This document shows, piece by piece, positions 42,118-51,027 of a stretch of DNA of 64,000 nucleotides. The stretch spans positions 390,939 through 454,938 of the forward strand of contig WGMB01000009.1 in assembly GCA_016125275.1 (NCBI GenBank), read 5' to 3'. Numbering within the stretch: position 1 is the stretch's first letter; every line of letters begins with the position of its first letter. The DNA is from Acidobacteriota bacterium. Lineage in GTDB: Bacteria > Acidobacteriota > Terriglobia > Bryobacterales > UBA6623. The notes below the pieces were generated by a model. The model was not told the DNA's origin, did no database searches, and saw nothing but the letters and a program-made list of their open reading frames with translations. The position numbers and the translations under genes are program-made.

Positions 42118-45100
42118 TCAGAACGTGACGCGCAGCGCGAACTGCAGCCGACGCGGGTTCGACGAGTACAGCGAGCCCAGGTTGCCGAAGTTCGACGAGC
42201 CCGGCACGAGCTGCGAGGGCGTGGACGAGCCCAGCAGGTTGGGGGGCAGAAATCCGTGCAGGCCCACGCCGGTGATCTGGCGATGGTTGAGCACGTTGTA
42301 AGCCTCGGCCCGCAGCTCGAACGTGGTGCGCTCCATGAAGGTGAACTTCTTGGAGGCCGCCACATCAAAGTTCTGCACCGGGTTGAGGCCGATATAGGAC
42401 TGTCCGGTCGAGTACGAGCCCAGGCCGCCTCGCACGTACCGGGCGTTCGGGTTCGTCGCTTGATAGGCCACGATCTGGCCTAAGTTGTTGCGAATCGGGT
42501 CGACGCCGGAGCTGACGCCGGGCGTACCGTCCGGGTTCTCGAAGATCGCCGCGCTCATCCCTGCGCCGGACAGGCTTGTGTCCAGCGAGCTCACCAGCGG
42601 CGCCGAGATGTGCGACATGTACGTGTAGGTCCCCATCACGGAGAGGTTGGCGATGATGTCGGTGACGATGCCGCCGTCGGGGAACATGTCATCCAAGTCG
42701 AGCACGCCGCTGACCGTCACGCGGTGGTCCGGATTGTACGGCGCGTTGAAGTGGCCGGCTCGTTGGAATCCCAGGTCGAGACCGTTGCCGTAGCTGTCGA
42801 TCTGCAGATCGCTGAGCGTGTAGCGCGCCGACATCTGCACGCCGCGCGTCATGCGGCGGTTCAGCTCCACGATGCCGGCGTGATACCAAGAGGTGCCAGC
42901 CGGCTGGAAGCCATAGAGAGGGTTCGTGAAACCGGCCTGCTGCCACGGCCCCGGCTGTACGTTCTGGATGTCGTTGAGCGACAGCGAGAGATTGTTGATC
43001 TCCGACAGGCTTGGCGAGTTGAAGTAGACCGGCAGATTGCGGGTCGCGGTGACGAACCCGTTGGGATTCAGTTGGGAGAACCGGGGCTGATTCAAGCTCC
43101 GATTGCCGACGTAGCGGATGGAGCCGGTGAAGTTGCCCCACAGAGAGCCCTGGAACCCGCCGTTCCAGTGAATGGTGTAGGGCAGTTGCTGGTTGGTGAA
43201 GAACGCGCCCAGTCGGCCCTGCTCCGCACCCGGCCGCTGTACGCCGCCGTTGGCCAGGAAGCCGGAGGCGACCGAGGCCGGATTCGACTGGGTCACCAGG
43301 CCGGACTGCGGACCCAGCGTGCGCCCGAGGCGGTTGGCTAGGTAGAGAGTGTCGTACTCGACGCCGCCTCCGGCGCGCATGATGAAATGCGTGGTCGGAG
43401 CGTACGCCACGCCCAAACGAGGGCCGAAGCCTTGGTTGTCGTCGTCGGGATTGCTGAAATCCGAAGACTGACCCAGGTCGAAGGAGTTGAGTCTCTGCCG
43501 CCGGGCGAACTCCGGCAACTGCGCCCATTGGTAGTGCAGTCCGGCTTCGACCGTCAGCTTGGACATCACCCGGATGCGGTCCAGCAGCCAGCCGTTGACG
43601 ATCCACTGGTTGGCGTTGAGCGCCGGGGAGCCAAAGGCGCGTTGCGCGAACACGTCCGGCGTTTGGTCCAGCAGGAAGCGCCCGAGCGAGGAGTACGTGT
43701 AGGCGCCGTTGAACTGCGGGAACCCGAGCTGGGTGGAGGCCACCTTGCGCGCATCGCCGCCGAACTGGATCTGATGCCGCCCGAGCGTCAGCGACATCTG
43801 GTCCGAGAGGTGATAGGTGTTGAAGATCCCGGACGTAAACGGGTAGCGCGCGCCCAACGGCAGATTCGAACCCTGGATGGAGATGAAGGGCATGGAGCCC
43901 TCCTGTGCGCCGTCGAGGGCGAACGTGCCGGGGTTGTAGCTCGAATCGAGCCGGTTGTAGCCCAAACGCAACTCGTTCACGTAAGTCGAGCCCGCGTGCG
44001 TGTAGCCGATGGAGGCCAGGATCGACTGGGTATCGCTGGGAGTGGCGAACGAGGGCAGCGCTCCGCCCGAGAAGGAGCTGTTGATGTCATTCTGCACGTA
44101 GTGGGCGTTCAGGCGGTCGTGGTCGGTCGCCACGAAGTCCAGCACGCCCACGCCGGCATAGGTATTGCGGCTTCCGGAGACGCCGCTGCTGACCAGCCCG
44201 AGAGGGATCGCGGCGCCTCCCACCATCTCCGTCTGATCGACGGCGCGGAAGGTCCGGACGTTGTTCGCCAGCAGGTCGAGATTCCGCTGGGAGACGTTGG
44301 GGTTGCCCCGCAGCATCTGCAGACCTTGCTGCGTGGGCGCCAGGGCCTGGCTCGAGCCGTAGCTCTCGAATCCGAACGGCAGATACTCGAAACTGAACGA
44401 CCCGAAGAGCTTGTCCGCGAGGATCGGCATGGACAGAGAGCCGCCGAGGCGGTTCTGGTCATACCGCGGCTTGTCCGCGAGATTGAAGTTGCTGAGCCGG
44501 GCGTCGCGGGAGTTGAGAATGCGGTTCTGCAAGAACCAATAGGCCGACCCGTGCCACATGTTCGAACCCCGCCGGGCCACCGAGTTGAAGTAGCCGCCGG
44601 TGACGTGGCCGGACTTGCCGTTCGAGGCATTCTGCTGCAGCGTGAATTCTTCGGTCGCGGCGTCCGGCAAGTACAGCAGCGGCCCGGGAACGGCTCGATT
44701 GTTGTTGTCGACGCCGCTGATGGCAAACGAATTGGCGTCGGCGGGACGGCCGGCGACGGCGGGCCCCGAGAACGGGCTGAACTCGAGCGGAGGCCGAATC
44801 GCCTCGGCAAGCAACGACAGGTTGTAGGCCCCATAGATGGCGCCGCTCCTGTCAATCCAGTCCGGCTGCACGGCTTCGTCGACGACGCCGTGCGGGAAGA
44901 TCTCACTCACCTGCTCCGGCGTGGTCGTCACCACGCGGATCTCAACGGGGGTGGACGTCGGAGATCCTCCGCCCGCGGCCGAGTGCAGCCGAGCCATGGT
45001 CAGTCCGGCTTCGGAGACGGTGAAGCGCACCGGCTCGGAAGAGCCGATGTCCGACAGTAGGAGATACTCGCCCGGCGCCAGTCCGCCGAACTCGAAGGCT

Positions 45101-45288
45101 CCCTGCTCGTCGGTCGTGGTCTCGAACGTCTCGCCCGTCGCCTCATTCTGGATTTCGACTCGGAATCTCGCTTCCGGATTCTCGCCTTCTCCGAGCACCA
45201 AGCCCGTCACGGAACCGCAGCGAGCCGGCCCGGGCAGAGCCAACAGCAACAGAAAAATGGTTAGAAAATTGGTTAGAAAAAAGCGCAT
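42118..45288 (-). CDS. Oar-like TonB-dependent receptor with carboxypeptidase-type N-domain
   Basis: A 1,056-residue outer-membrane protein. It has a signal peptide (about residues 1-24), a CarboxypepD_reg-like beta-sandwich (about 27-100, with FEFGGLAPGEYLLL), a plug-like region, then a very large barrel that ends in LQFALRVTF. This architecture is abundant in Acidobacteria (Oar-like proteins) and is used for uptake of oligosaccharides or other large nutrients. A GGAGGAT ribosome binding site precedes the ATG. The gene is followed by a stem-loop and then the enolase-superfamily gene. Confidence 0.88.
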   Translation of the reverse strand: MRFFLTNFLTIFLLLLALPGPARCGSVTGLVLGEGENPEARFRVEIQNEATGETFETTTDEQGAFEFGGLAPGEYLLLSDIGSSEPVRFTVSEAGLTMARLHSAAGGGSPTSTPVEIRVVTTTPEQVSEIFPHGVVDEAVQPDWIDRSGAIYGAYNLSLLAEAIRPPLEFSPFSGPAVAGRPADANSFAISGVDNNNRAVPGPLLYLPDAATEEFTLQQNASNGKSGHVTGGYFNSVARRGSNMWHGSAYWFLQNRILNSRDARLSNFNLADKPRYDQNRLGGSLSMPILADKLFGSFSFEYLPFGFESYGSSQALAPTQQGLQMLRGNPNVSQRNLDLLANNVRTFRAVDQTEMVGGAAIPLGLVSSGVSGSRNTYAGVGVLDFVATDHDRLNAHYVQNDINSSFSGGALPSFATPSDTQSILASIGYTHAGSTYVNELRLGYNRLDSSYNPGTFALDGAQEGSMPFISIQGSNLPLGARYPFTSGIFNTYHLSDQMSLTLGRHQIQFGGDARKVASTQLGFPQFNGAYTYSSLGRFLLDQTPDVFAQRAFGSPALNANQWIVNGWLLDRIRVMSKLTVEAGLHYQWAQLPEFARRQRLNSFDLGQSSDFSNPDDDNQGFGPRLGVAYAPTTHFIMRAGGGVEYDTLYLANRLGRTLGPQSGLVTQSNPASVASGFLANGGVQRPGAEQGRLGAFFTNQQLPYTIHWNGGFQGSLWGNFTGSIRYVGNRSLNQPRFSQLNPNGFVTATRNLPVYFNSPSLSEINNLSLSLNDIQNVQPGPWQQAGFTNPLYGFQPAGTSWYHAGIVELNRRMTRGVQMSARYTLSDLQIDSYGNGLDLGFQRAGHFNAPYNPDHRVTVSGVLDLDDMFPDGGIVTDIIANLSVMGTYTYMSHISAPLVSSLDTSLSGAGMSAAIFENPDGTPGVSSGVDPIRNNLGQIVAYQATNPNARYVRGGLGSYSTGQSYIGLNPVQNFDVAASKKFTFMERTTFELRAEAYNVLNHRQITGVGLHGFLPPNLLGSSTPSQLVPGSSNFGNLGSLYSSNPRRLQFALRVTF

Positions 45289-45655
45289 CTATCCTCCAGG
45301 GAGCGAAAACTCCCTCACTCGATTTGGTGTATCGTGACCTGCCCCTGAAACAGCAGATCGCATCCACTGAGCGGTGGATACAGGCTTTAGGGAAGGCCGT
45401 TACGATTCCCGAGGGAGGCCCCGGTACGAAATGGAACGACGGGCTTTTCGTGGACTGAATTTACGTCGCAGAAGCGGAGAATGAAAGGACTTAGGTCATC
45501 CAAGCACGGCGTATTCATACTCACCGACCGAGAAAATCCTCACAGCTCCTGCGGCGGGCGGACAGGCGATTCGCCGACGAATCCACCCGCCCACGGTCGC
45601 TTCGGGCTCTCGATCTGCGCACTATGGAGAGAACAGACAGAGGAGCGATCCGACC
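45289..45655. other. Divergent intergenic region between Oar-like receptor and PNPOx gene
   Basis: These 367 bases must hold the promoters of both divergent genes. Visible elements are the receptor's GGAGG ribosome binding site at the left end, a small inverted repeat (GGGAG/CTCCC, 45299-45314), another TCCAC/GTGGA (45363-45378) and an AGAGGAG site before the plus-strand ATG. Base composition is lower in G+C than the flanking genes. I could not assign clear -35/-10 pairs, and no short gene in it looks real. Confidence 0.4.
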
Positions 45656-46216
45656 ATGGCCAAGCTGCATGAGAGCGTGACGCCGGAGTTCCGCGAGTGG
45701 ATCGCGGCGCAGAAGCTCTTCTTCGTCGCCTCGGCGCCGCTGGGCGCGGAGGGTCACGTGAACGTCTCGCCCAAGGGGCACGATTGCCTGCGGGTGCTCG
45801 ACGAGCGCACCGTGGCGTACCTGGATTTGACCGGCAGCGGCAACGAGACCTCGGCGCACATCGCCGAGAACGGCCGGATCACGCTGATGTGGTGCGCCTT
45901 CGAGGGGCCGCCGCGGATTCTGCGGCTCTATGGCCGGGGCGAGGTGGTTCTGCCGGGCTCGCAGCGCTGGGCGGAGCTGAGCCCGCTGTTCGAGATGCTG
46001 CCCGGGGCGCGCCAGATCGTGGTGAACCACGTGGAGCGGGTGCAGACCTCGTGCGGCTTCGCCGTGCCGCTGCTGGAGTATCGCGAGGAGCGGCCGACGC
46101 TGCAGCGCTTTGCCCTGAGCAAGGGCGAGGACGGCATGGTCGAGTACCGCCGCGAGAAGAACCAAGCCTCAATCGACGGCCTGCCGACACCGCTCGCCGC
46201 GACGTTCGAGGACTAG
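45656..46216 (+). CDS. Pyridoxamine 5'-phosphate oxidase-family flavoprotein
   Basis: A 186-residue split-barrel protein that binds FMN or a related cofactor. Typical segments are EWIAAQKLFFVASAPLG near residue 14, VNVSPKGHD near 37, AHIAENGRITLMWCAFEG near 67 and RILRLYGRGEV near 88. The family covers flavin or F420-dependent oxidoreductases. AGAGGAG lies 8-14 bases before the ATG. Its stop codon shares the palindrome CTAG with the convergent amidohydrolase-like gene. Confidence 0.82.
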   Translation: MAKLHESVTPEFREWIAAQKLFFVASAPLGAEGHVNVSPKGHDCLRVLDERTVAYLDLTGSGNETSAHIAENGRITLMWCAFEGPPRILRLYGRGEVVLPGSQRWAELSPLFEMLPGARQIVVNHVERVQTSCGFAVPLLEYREERPTLQRFALSKGEDGMVEYRREKNQASIDGLPTPLAATFED

Positions 46217-47127
46217 TCGAGCCCTAGAAACCGCGCCGGGTTCGTCTTCATCATCCGGTCGATCTCCGCCGCCGAGAAGCCGGCTTGGGCCAGCGCGGCG
46301 CGGAAGGCCAGCAAGCCGTCGGTGTGGACGGGGTTCAACGGCTGGCCCAGGTCGCTCGACACGATCACGTGCTCGGGGCCGACCTGGCGGATCGCCTCCA
46401 AGAACTCCGGCATCGGGACCGAACCGCCGGGCCAATCGGCGTTCGGCGGCAAGGTCGCCTGGAAGGGATATTCGAGCCAAGCGCCGAGGGCGGCGGCTTC
46501 CTGCTGCTGGGCGACCGTCATGCCGACGGGCTTGGGCAGCGGGTGGGTGACCAAGATGCGGTCGATGCCGCGTTGCTTGGCGGCATGGATCAGCAGCAGA
46601 GACTCTTCGGGGCCGGAGTGGCCGGTGGCAAGCGCGAGGCCGTGCTCGGCAATGGCGTCGAGAACGGCCAAAGTCTCCGGCAGCAGCTTGCCGTCGCGGG
46701 CGATGGGCACGTGCTCCGGATTCGGCTGGAAGACGCGGTGGTAGTGCTCGGAGTCGAAGGTGGGCATCCAGACGACGCGACCGAGCCCGCCGGTGGACTT
46801 GACCATGCGCTCGACGGCGCGCGGGTTGAGGCCGCCGACGCTGCGGTTGAGCGCGATGCCGCCGTAGACCTCGATGCCGGGCTCGGCCTGGGCGACCAGA
46901 TAGGCCAGCGAGGCGGTCTGAGTGTAGTGATTTTTGAACAGCAAGGCCCGCATGCCGGCGCGGCGGGCCAGGCGGGCGACGTCGAAGGCGTCGATGGAGC
47001 GCGGCCCGGAGTCCGGCGCGCAGTGCACGTGCAGGTCGATGACGCCTTCGAGCTGGGCGAAGGCCGGCGCAACCGCCAGCGCGAACAGACAGAGCCTAAG
47101 GGAGCTCGTTGCCCCAAACCACCACAT
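46213..47127 (-). CDS. Exported amidohydrolase-like protein (DUF6282-type)
   Basis: A 304-residue metal-dependent hydrolase-like protein. The N-terminus has a hydrophobic signal (LRLCLFALAVAPAFA). H-x-H is in GVIDLHVHCAPD near residues 29-40, further metal-site candidates are in LLFKNHYTQ near 62, ATGHSGPEE near 165 and VTHPLPKP near 187, and the late aspartate is in IVSSDLGQ near 255. Related proteins are described as DUF6282 (amidohydrolase superfamily). It overlaps the upstream hydroxyacid dehydrogenase gene by 32 bases. Confidence 0.7.
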   Translation of the reverse strand: MWWFGATSSLRLCLFALAVAPAFAQLEGVIDLHVHCAPDSGPRSIDAFDVARLARRAGMRALLFKNHYTQTASLAYLVAQAEPGIEVYGGIALNRSVGGLNPRAVERMVKSTGGLGRVVWMPTFDSEHYHRVFQPNPEHVPIARDGKLLPETLAVLDAIAEHGLALATGHSGPEESLLLIHAAKQRGIDRILVTHPLPKPVGMTVAQQQEAAALGAWLEYPFQATLPPNADWPGGSVPMPEFLEAIRQVGPEHVIVSSDLGQPLNPVHTDGLLAFRAALAQAGFSAAEIDRMMKTNPARFLGLD

Positions 47128-48043
47128 TGCGGGCTTCTCCTCGGAGGTAGGCCTCCACGTTGTCGATGCTGATGTCGAGCAGGCGCTCGACGGCGTCGCT
47201 GGTTCCCCAGGCGACGTGCGGGCTGACGACGACGCGGGGATGGGCCAGCAAGGGGTCGGAGGGGTTGGGCGGCTCCTCGCGAAACACGTCGGTGGCGGCG
47301 CCGGAGAGCAGCCCCCGGTCGAGGGCGTCGAGAAGGTCGCGCTCGACGACGAGCGAGCCGCGGCTGATGTTGATGAGGGCGGCGGCGGGCTTCATGGCCG
47401 CGAAGGCGCGCGCGTTGAAGACGCCGATGGTTTCGGGGGTGGCCGGGGCGGCCAGCACCAGAAAGTCGCTATCGGCGAGCAGGCGCTCGAAGTCGACAGC
47501 CTCGATGCCGGGGCGGCGGCGCAAGGGGTGGCGCACGGCGGCGATGACGTCCATGCCGAAGGCGCGGGCGAGCTCGGCGATGCGGCCGCCGATCCGGCCG
47601 CAGCCGAACAGCCCCAGGGTGCGTCCGCGCAGGCCGATGGTGGGGTAGGCGAGGGCCTCGGTCCAGCCGCCGGTGCGCAGCAGCGGGCGGCCGGCTTCCA
47701 GCCGCTTGGCGACGGCCAGCAGCAGGGCGAAGGCGTGCTCGGCGGCAGCGTCGGTGCAGAACTCCGGCACGTTGGCCACGCGCACGCCGCGGGCGGCGCA
47801 GGCCTGCAGGTTGAGGGCGTCGGCGCCGGCGGACTGCAGCGAGATCATCCGGCAGCCGTCGAGAAAGGGCGTGATGTCGACCGACAGCCGCGGGGTGGTC
47901 ACCAGGATCTCGGCTCCGCTCACCAGCTCTCCCATGTGGGGGTCGCCGACCTTGGCGTCCCAATAGCGCAGCTCGCCCAGGGCGGCCAGGCGGCCCTTTT
48001 GAGCTTCGGACATCGGACACAGCGAGACGGCGTGGATACGCAT
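47096..48043 (-). CDS. D-2-hydroxyacid dehydrogenase (NAD-dependent)
   Basis: A 315-residue enzyme. The nucleotide-binding motif G-x-G-x(2)-G is in GLFGCGRIGGRIAE near residue 146, ISRGSLVVERDLLDAL near 228 contains the catalytic arginine, and SPHVAWGT near 283 contains the catalytic histidine. NVPEFCTDAAAEHAF near 95 is the usual hinge. It reduces 2-keto acids or oxidises 2-hydroxy acids; glyoxylate/hydroxypyruvate reductase or phosphoglycerate dehydrogenase roles are possible. Start 48043 chosen over one 24 bases upstream for family fit. Confidence 0.88.
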   Translation of the reverse strand: MRIHAVSLCPMSEAQKGRLAALGELRYWDAKVGDPHMGELVSGAEILVTTPRLSVDITPFLDGCRMISLQSAGADALNLQACAARGVRVANVPEFCTDAAAEHAFALLLAVAKRLEAGRPLLRTGGWTEALAYPTIGLRGRTLGLFGCGRIGGRIAELARAFGMDVIAAVRHPLRRRPGIEAVDFERLLADSDFLVLAAPATPETIGVFNARAFAAMKPAAALINISRGSLVVERDLLDALDRGLLSGAATDVFREEPPNPSDPLLAHPRVVVSPHVAWGTSDAVERLLDISIDNVEAYLRGEARNVVVWGNELP

Positions 48044-48078
48044 GGGGATCGGCCCAGAGACTACCATGAAAGCTGACC

Positions 48079-48966
48079 GTGCGCTGGCTGGACAAGACTC
48101 GCATCGTGCTCGAGATGATCAAGTTCGAGCACTCCATCTTCGCGTTGCCGTTCGCGTTGACAGGGGCTCTGTTGGCGTTGCGGGGGGCGGGCCTGTCAGC
48201 CGGCGAGGTGGCGGCCAAGCTGGCCTGGATCGTGCTGGCGATGGTGGCGGCGCGGTCGGCGGCGATGGCCTTCAACCGGGTGGTGGACGCGGAGATCGAC
48301 GCCCGCAATCCGCGCACGAGCATGCGGGCGATTCCGGCCGGGCAGGTCTCCAAGCGGTTCACGTGGGGCTTCATCGCGGTGTGGTCGGCGGTGTTCGTGT
48401 GCGCGGCGGCGATGCTCAATCCGCTGTGCCTGGCGCTGAGCCCGGTGGCGCTGGCGATCGTGTGCGGCTACTCCTACACCAAGCGCTTCACGTCGATGGC
48501 GCACCTGGTGCTGGGACTGGCGCTGGGCATCGCGCCGGCGGCGGCCTGGATCGCCGTGCGGGGCAGCGCCGATCCGGCGATCTGGCTGCTGACGGCGGCG
48601 GTGATGCTGTGGGTGGGCGGGTTCGACATCATCTACGCCTGCCAGGACACGGACTTCGACCGCTCGGCCGGGCTGTACTCGCTGCCTTCGCGGCTCGGGC
48701 CGGCGCGCAGCCTGCTGCTGGCGCGGGCGCTACACGCGCTGATGGCGGGGCTGCTGCTGCTGCTGTGGCATGAGATGGGTTTGGGGTGGATCGGGCTGGC
48801 CGGGATCGCGGCGGTCGTGGCGCTGCTGATCTACGAGCACAGCCTGGTGTCGGCCGACGACCTGTCGAAGGTGAACGCGGCGTTCTTCGCGGTCAACGGC
48901 TATGTGAGCGTGCTGTTCTTTTTGTTCTGGGGCGTCGACATCGTCTGGAGCGGCGGGCTGCGGTAG
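48079..48966 (+). CDS. mqnP: UbiA-family prenyltransferase, menaquinone pathway (MqnP-like)
   Basis: A 295-residue integral membrane protein with about eight helices. The two prenyl diphosphate/Mg-binding motifs are FNRVVDAEIDARNPRTSMRA near residues 68-87 and YACQDTDFDRSAGLYSLPSRLG near 190-211. GTG start at 48079. The enzyme adds the polyprenyl tail to the aromatic precursor of menaquinone. Because the futalosine gene mqnE follows (90 bases later), the MqnP role in that pathway is more likely than ubiquinone synthesis. Confidence 0.85.
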   Translation: MRWLDKTRIVLEMIKFEHSIFALPFALTGALLALRGAGLSAGEVAAKLAWIVLAMVAARSAAMAFNRVVDAEIDARNPRTSMRAIPAGQVSKRFTWGFIAVWSAVFVCAAAMLNPLCLALSPVALAIVCGYSYTKRFTSMAHLVLGLALGIAPAAAWIAVRGSADPAIWLLTAAVMLWVGGFDIIYACQDTDFDRSAGLYSLPSRLGPARSLLLARALHALMAGLLLLLWHEMGLGWIGLAGIAAVVALLIYEHSLVSADDLSKVNAAFFAVNGYVSVLFFLFWGVDIVWSGGLR

Positions 48967-49056
48967 GCGGCGGGCGCTTGGCGCGGATCGGCGGAGAGGA
49001 ATGTCCGGCGCCGCCGGGAACGTTCTCAGCGGGCGAGTTATCATAAGGCTTCTGCC

Positions 49057-50175
49057 ATGACTCCTCGTTTCGATGACCCTCGGGTCGCCGCCATCGCCGA
49101 GAAGGCGCTAGCCGGAAAGCGTCTGGACTTCGAGGACGGGGTGAACCTCTATCGCTCCCCGGACCTGCTCGGCGTCGGCTGGCTGGCCAACCGGATTCGC
49201 GAGGAGAAGAACGGCAATACGACGTGGTTCAACGTCAACCGGCACATCAACCCGACCAACGTCTGCGTGGCCGCCTGTAAGCTGTGCGCCTTCGGGCGGC
49301 AGAAGCGCCATCCGGCGGCCTACACGATGTCGCTCGAAGAGGTCTGGGAGCGCGCCGGGCAGGGCTACACCGAGGCGGTCTCGGAGTTCCACATCGTGGG
49401 CGGGCTGCACCCGGAGCTGTCGCTGGACTGGTTCTGCGAGATGATCGCGGGGCTGAAGGCGCGCTTCCCGCAGGTGCACCTGAAGGCCTTCACGATGGTG
49501 GAGATCAGCTACCTGGCGCGGAGGGCGAAGATCTCCAACGAAGAGTGCCTGATCCGGTTCAAGCAAGCCGGGGTGGACTCGATGCCGGGCGGCGGGGCGG
49601 AGATCTTCAGCGAGCGCGTGCGGCGCATCATCTGCGACCACAAGATGACCGGCGAGGAGTGGCTGGAGACGGCCCGGCTGGCGCACAAGATCGGCCTGCG
49701 CTCGAACTCGACGATGCTCTACGGGCACGTGGAAACGCCCGAGGACCGGGTGGACCATCTGCTGAAGCTGCGCGCGGTGCAGGACGAGACCGGCGGCTTC
49801 CAGACGTTCATTCCGCTGGCCTTCCACCCGGAGAACACGCCGATGCAGCACTTGCCGGCGACGACCGGGTTCGAGGACCTCAAGAACATCGCCGTGTCGC
49901 GGCTGCTGCTCGACAACTTTCCGCACATCAAGGCCTACTGGGTGATGATGACGCCGAAGATCGCGCAGGTGGCCCAGCGCTTCGGCGCGGACGATCTCGA
50001 CGGCACGGTCGTCGAGGAGAAGATCTACCACGACGCCGGCTCGACGGTGTCGCAGTCGCTGGCGCGGGAGCAGTTGCTGCGCCTGATCCGCGAAGCCGGG
50101 CGCGAGCCGGCCGAGCGCGATACGCTGTACCGGCCGGTGGTGCGCGACGAGGCCACCTTTACGGTCCTGGTGTAA
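49057..50175 (+). CDS. mqnE: Aminodeoxyfutalosine synthase (radical SAM)
   Basis: A 372-residue radical SAM enzyme. The cluster motif is in NPTNVCVAACKLCAFG near residues 66-81 (C-x(3)-C-x(2)-C). VSEFHIVGGLHPELSLDWF near 108, AFTMVEISYLARRA near 147 and MPGGGAEIFSERVRR near 180 match MqnE rather than MqnC. It makes aminodeoxyfutalosine from 3-[(1-carboxyvinyl)oxy]benzoate and SAM in menaquinone biosynthesis. The upstream UbiA-type gene supports this; other mqn genes are not in the window. Confidence 0.9.
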   Translation: MTPRFDDPRVAAIAEKALAGKRLDFEDGVNLYRSPDLLGVGWLANRIREEKNGNTTWFNVNRHINPTNVCVAACKLCAFGRQKRHPAAYTMSLEEVWERAGQGYTEAVSEFHIVGGLHPELSLDWFCEMIAGLKARFPQVHLKAFTMVEISYLARRAKISNEECLIRFKQAGVDSMPGGGAEIFSERVRRIICDHKMTGEEWLETARLAHKIGLRSNSTMLYGHVETPEDRVDHLLKLRAVQDETGGFQTFIPLAFHPENTPMQHLPATTGFEDLKNIAVSRLLLDNFPHIKAYWVMMTPKIAQVAQRFGADDLDGTVVEEKIYHDAGSTVSQSLAREQLLRLIREAGREPAERDTLYRPVVRDEATFTVLV

Positions 50176-50245
50176 ATTCGGCCGGCGCCAGGGAATCTCT
50201 CGACGTCGGCGAGGGTTTCCATCGATGGGGCCGAGGTCCATCCCG

Positions 50246-51019
50246 ATGAAGTTGCTGATCGCCGCCTTTCTGCTGACTGCGCTGCCGCTCGCCGCGGGCG
50301 CCGGGGACGCGCCCGTCTCCGTGACGGAGCGCGTGCCGGTGATCGTGGAGCTGTTCACCTCCGAGGGCTGCTCCTCGTGCCCGCCGGCGGACGCCTATCT
50401 GCGCGAGCTGCACGCCAACCAGCCGGTCGACGGCGTCGAGGTCCTGGCGCTGAGCGAGCACGTGGACTACTGGAACCGGCTGGGCTGGAAGGACCCTTTC
50501 TCCGACGCTGATTTCAGCAAGCGCCAGAGCTGGTATTCGACGCACTGGCCGACGCGGGTCTACACGCCGCAGATGGTGGTGGACGGCGTACACGAGGCGG
50601 TGGGCACCGACCCGGCGGCGATCGCGGCGGTGGTGCGCGAAGCCGGGCGGCGGCCGAAGGGGCGGGTCCGCATCGCCTCGGCGCTGAACGAGAGCGGCGT
50701 GGGATTGCGGATCGAGGCGCACGGGCTGCCTGCGTCGGCCGGAGCCATCGTGCGGGTGGCGATCGTCGAAGACGGGCTGGAGTCGCAGGTGCCGCACGGC
50801 GAGAACAAGGGCATGACGCTGCGCCACGACGGCGTGGTGCGGCGGCTGGCCGAGGCCGGCGCGACGGGCTCGCGGGCGAAAACGTTCGAGGGCGGCGCGA
50901 GCCTGGAGCTCGATCCGTCGTGGAACCGCGACCGGCTGCGGGCGGTGGTGTTCGTGCAGGAACCGGGGACGCGCAGGATTCTGGCCGCCGGGCATGCGCC
51001 GCTGACGGCGGCGGAGTAG
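50246..51019 (+). CDS. DUF1223 exported thioredoxin-like protein
   Basis: A 257-residue exported protein. A signal peptide (MKLLIAAFLLTALPLAAGAG) is followed by the family signature VELFTSEGCSSCPPADAYL with a C-x(2)-C pair near residue 43, then DYWNRLGWKDPF and TPQMVVDG. The thioredoxin-like fold and the cysteine pair suggest a redox or metal role in the periplasm. Start at 50246 was chosen over an in-frame ATG 21 bases upstream because GAGG lies correctly before it and the signal peptide begins there. Confidence 0.82.
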   Translation: MKLLIAAFLLTALPLAAGAGDAPVSVTERVPVIVELFTSEGCSSCPPADAYLRELHANQPVDGVEVLALSEHVDYWNRLGWKDPFSDADFSKRQSWYSTHWPTRVYTPQMVVDGVHEAVGTDPAAIAAVVREAGRRPKGRVRIASALNESGVGLRIEAHGLPASAGAIVRVAIVEDGLESQVPHGENKGMTLRHDGVVRRLAEAGATGSRAKTFEGGASLELDPSWNRDRLRAVVFVQEPGTRRILAAGHAPLTAAE

Positions 51020-51027
51020 ACGATCCT

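Noticed and set aside
45481..45672. Small open frame upstream of the PNPOx gene
   Set aside because: It overlaps the ribosome binding site and start of the PNPOx gene, has no plausible ribosome binding site and no recognisable sequence.
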